From an uncultured Clostridia bacterium (GTDB taxonomy: Bacteria; Bacillota; Clostridia; Christensenellales; Aristaeellaceae): a stretch of 13,760 nucleotides of DNA. Shown here one piece after another: positions 13,345-13,760 of the stretch. The position numbers and the translations under genes were made by a program. Location of the stretch: contig CAKUKP010000077.1 of the NCBI GenBank assembly GCA_934663625.1, positions 1 through 13,760 of the forward strand. Reading direction: 5' to 3'. Every line of letters begins with the position of its first letter. Position 1 is the first letter of the stretch. A model generated the notes under the pieces. The model ran no database searches. It saw only the letters and a list, made by a program, of their open reading frames with translations, and was not told where the DNA came from.

Positions 13345-13398
13345 CATGAATAGTACATCTCATTAAGTCCTCCTATTTTCGTTTTTTGTTAGTATATC

Positions 13399-13440
13399 GT
13401 TAATATTCATATTTAGTCGCAAATAAATATTGATATTAAC
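13399..13440. repeat. 42-bp imperfect palindrome at the promoter of the last gene
   Basis: GTTAATAT (13399-13406) pairs with ATATTAAC (13433-13440), and ATATTTA (13409-13415) with TAAATAT (13424-13430), separated by one 2-bp mismatch on each side, around an 8-bp centre. The right arm covers the -35 box TTGATA (13430-13435). With no T-run after it, it looks like an operator and not a terminator. Confidence 0.6.
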
Positions 13441-13458
13441 AATTCATTGCGTTATAAT
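13430..13458 (+). promoter_or_regulatory. Consensus promoter of the right-end gene
   Basis: TTGATA (13430-13435) and a perfect TATAAT (13453-13458) are 17 bp apart. The start would be near 13465, with GGAGG (13491-13495) seven bases before the ATG at 13503. The overlap with the 42-bp palindrome suggests tight repression. Confidence 0.75.
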
Positions 13459-13502
13459 AGAGAAAATATCATTTGATCATTTATGTGACAGGAGGTATAA
13501 AG

Positions 13503-13760
13503 ATGGGATTGCAGGATTCAATACAGAAAACTTCCGAAATTAGTGAACAATCTAAGATCATTCGCAATATATGTTTGCTAGATATTTCCGAAGGGTATAA
13601 AACAATGGCAAAACACATCTATAAAACAATCTGTGATGCAGCCGCGAATCAAATTAAAAATCGGGTTCGTGATTGCGTTGGCATTGTGAATATCACCGGA
13701 GATTATGATATTCGTGGACCGCGATGGGTTGCTTACAAAGTAGAACAGATGTATAAAGAT
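13503..13760 (+). CDS. Unrecognised protein, N-terminal part
   Basis: The first 86 codons of a gene that continues past the right edge. Translation is supported by a GGAGG site seven bases upstream of the ATG and by a consensus promoter. The sequence opens MGLQDSIQKTSEISEQSK, then IIRNICLLDISEGYKTMAKHIY, a Lys/Asp-rich helical stretch with ICDAAANQIKNRV, and GIVNITGDYDIRGPRWVAYKVEQMYKD. There is no signal peptide or membrane helix, so the visible part is cytoplasmic. I do not recognise a family and assign no function. Base composition is AT-rich compared with the operon to the left. Its position after a regulator, a candidate small RNA and an operator-like palindrome fits a regulated accessory cassette, such as a mobile or defence-related unit, but nothing in these 86 residues proves that. 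Confidence 0.7.
   Translation, partial: MGLQDSIQKTSEISEQSKIIRNICLLDISEGYKTMAKHIYKTICDAAANQIKNRVRDCVGIVNITGDYDIRGPRWVAYKVEQMYKD

Noticed and set aside
1..13760. CRISPR arrays, tRNA and rRNA genes
   Set aside because: No regularly spaced repeat array, cloverleaf-like sequence or rRNA segment was seen on either strand.

Overview
The window looks like the chromosome of an anaerobic, spore-forming member of the Clostridia (Bacillota), probably gut-associated. The evidence is a sporulation pair (yqfC-yqfD) at the head of the phoH / HD-hydrolase / ybeY / cdd / era / recO cluster, a reverse-type rubrerythrin with an N-terminal rubredoxin domain, strong GGAGG ribosome binding sites, and frequent TTG starts in a GC-rich core. 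I cannot name the genus from sequence alone.

Layout. Positions 1-206 (minus) hold the 5' end of a secreted CAP/SCP-domain protein. Positions 207-609 contain no gene but hold a dense cluster of hairpins bracketed by two copies of a 14-bp direct repeat; the right-hand copy supplies the -35 box of the next promoter. tlyA (rRNA 2'-O-methyltransferase, plus) and dus (tRNA-dihydrouridine synthase, minus) are convergent and only 4 bp apart. From 2.5 to 9.9 kb runs one tight plus-strand operon: yqfC, yqfD, phoH, pgpH-like 7TM-HD phosphodiesterase, a single reading frame joining YbeY to cytidine deaminase, era and recO. Most junctions overlap, and three genes (yqfC, phoH, era) start at TTG. These genes link sporulation, c-di-AMP turnover, rRNA maturation (YbeY, Era), pyrimidine salvage and recombination repair, a known conserved neighbourhood in Firmicutes. 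Next is a monocistronic reverse rubrerythrin, whose -10 box lies inside a PerR-box-like sequence and between the arms of a perfect 9-bp inverted repeat, ending at a strong intrinsic terminator.

From about 10.65 kb the base composition drops visibly and the content turns accessory. A secreted, peptidoglycan-binding modular protein lies on the minus strand. It is separated by a nearly 500-bp intergenic region, holding operator-like repeats and a leftward promoter, from a small XRE-family regulator on the plus strand. After the regulator come a self-contained candidate small-RNA gene (consensus promoter, two perfect hairpins, T6), a 42-bp imperfect palindrome overlapping another consensus promoter, and the start of an unrecognised protein that runs off the window.

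The most noteworthy points are the in-frame YbeY-Cdd fusion, the structured repeat upstream of tlyA, the redox operator at rubrerythrin, and the regulator / sRNA / palindrome / unknown-gene cassette at the right end. All functional calls rest on motif recognition by eye; no database search was run.
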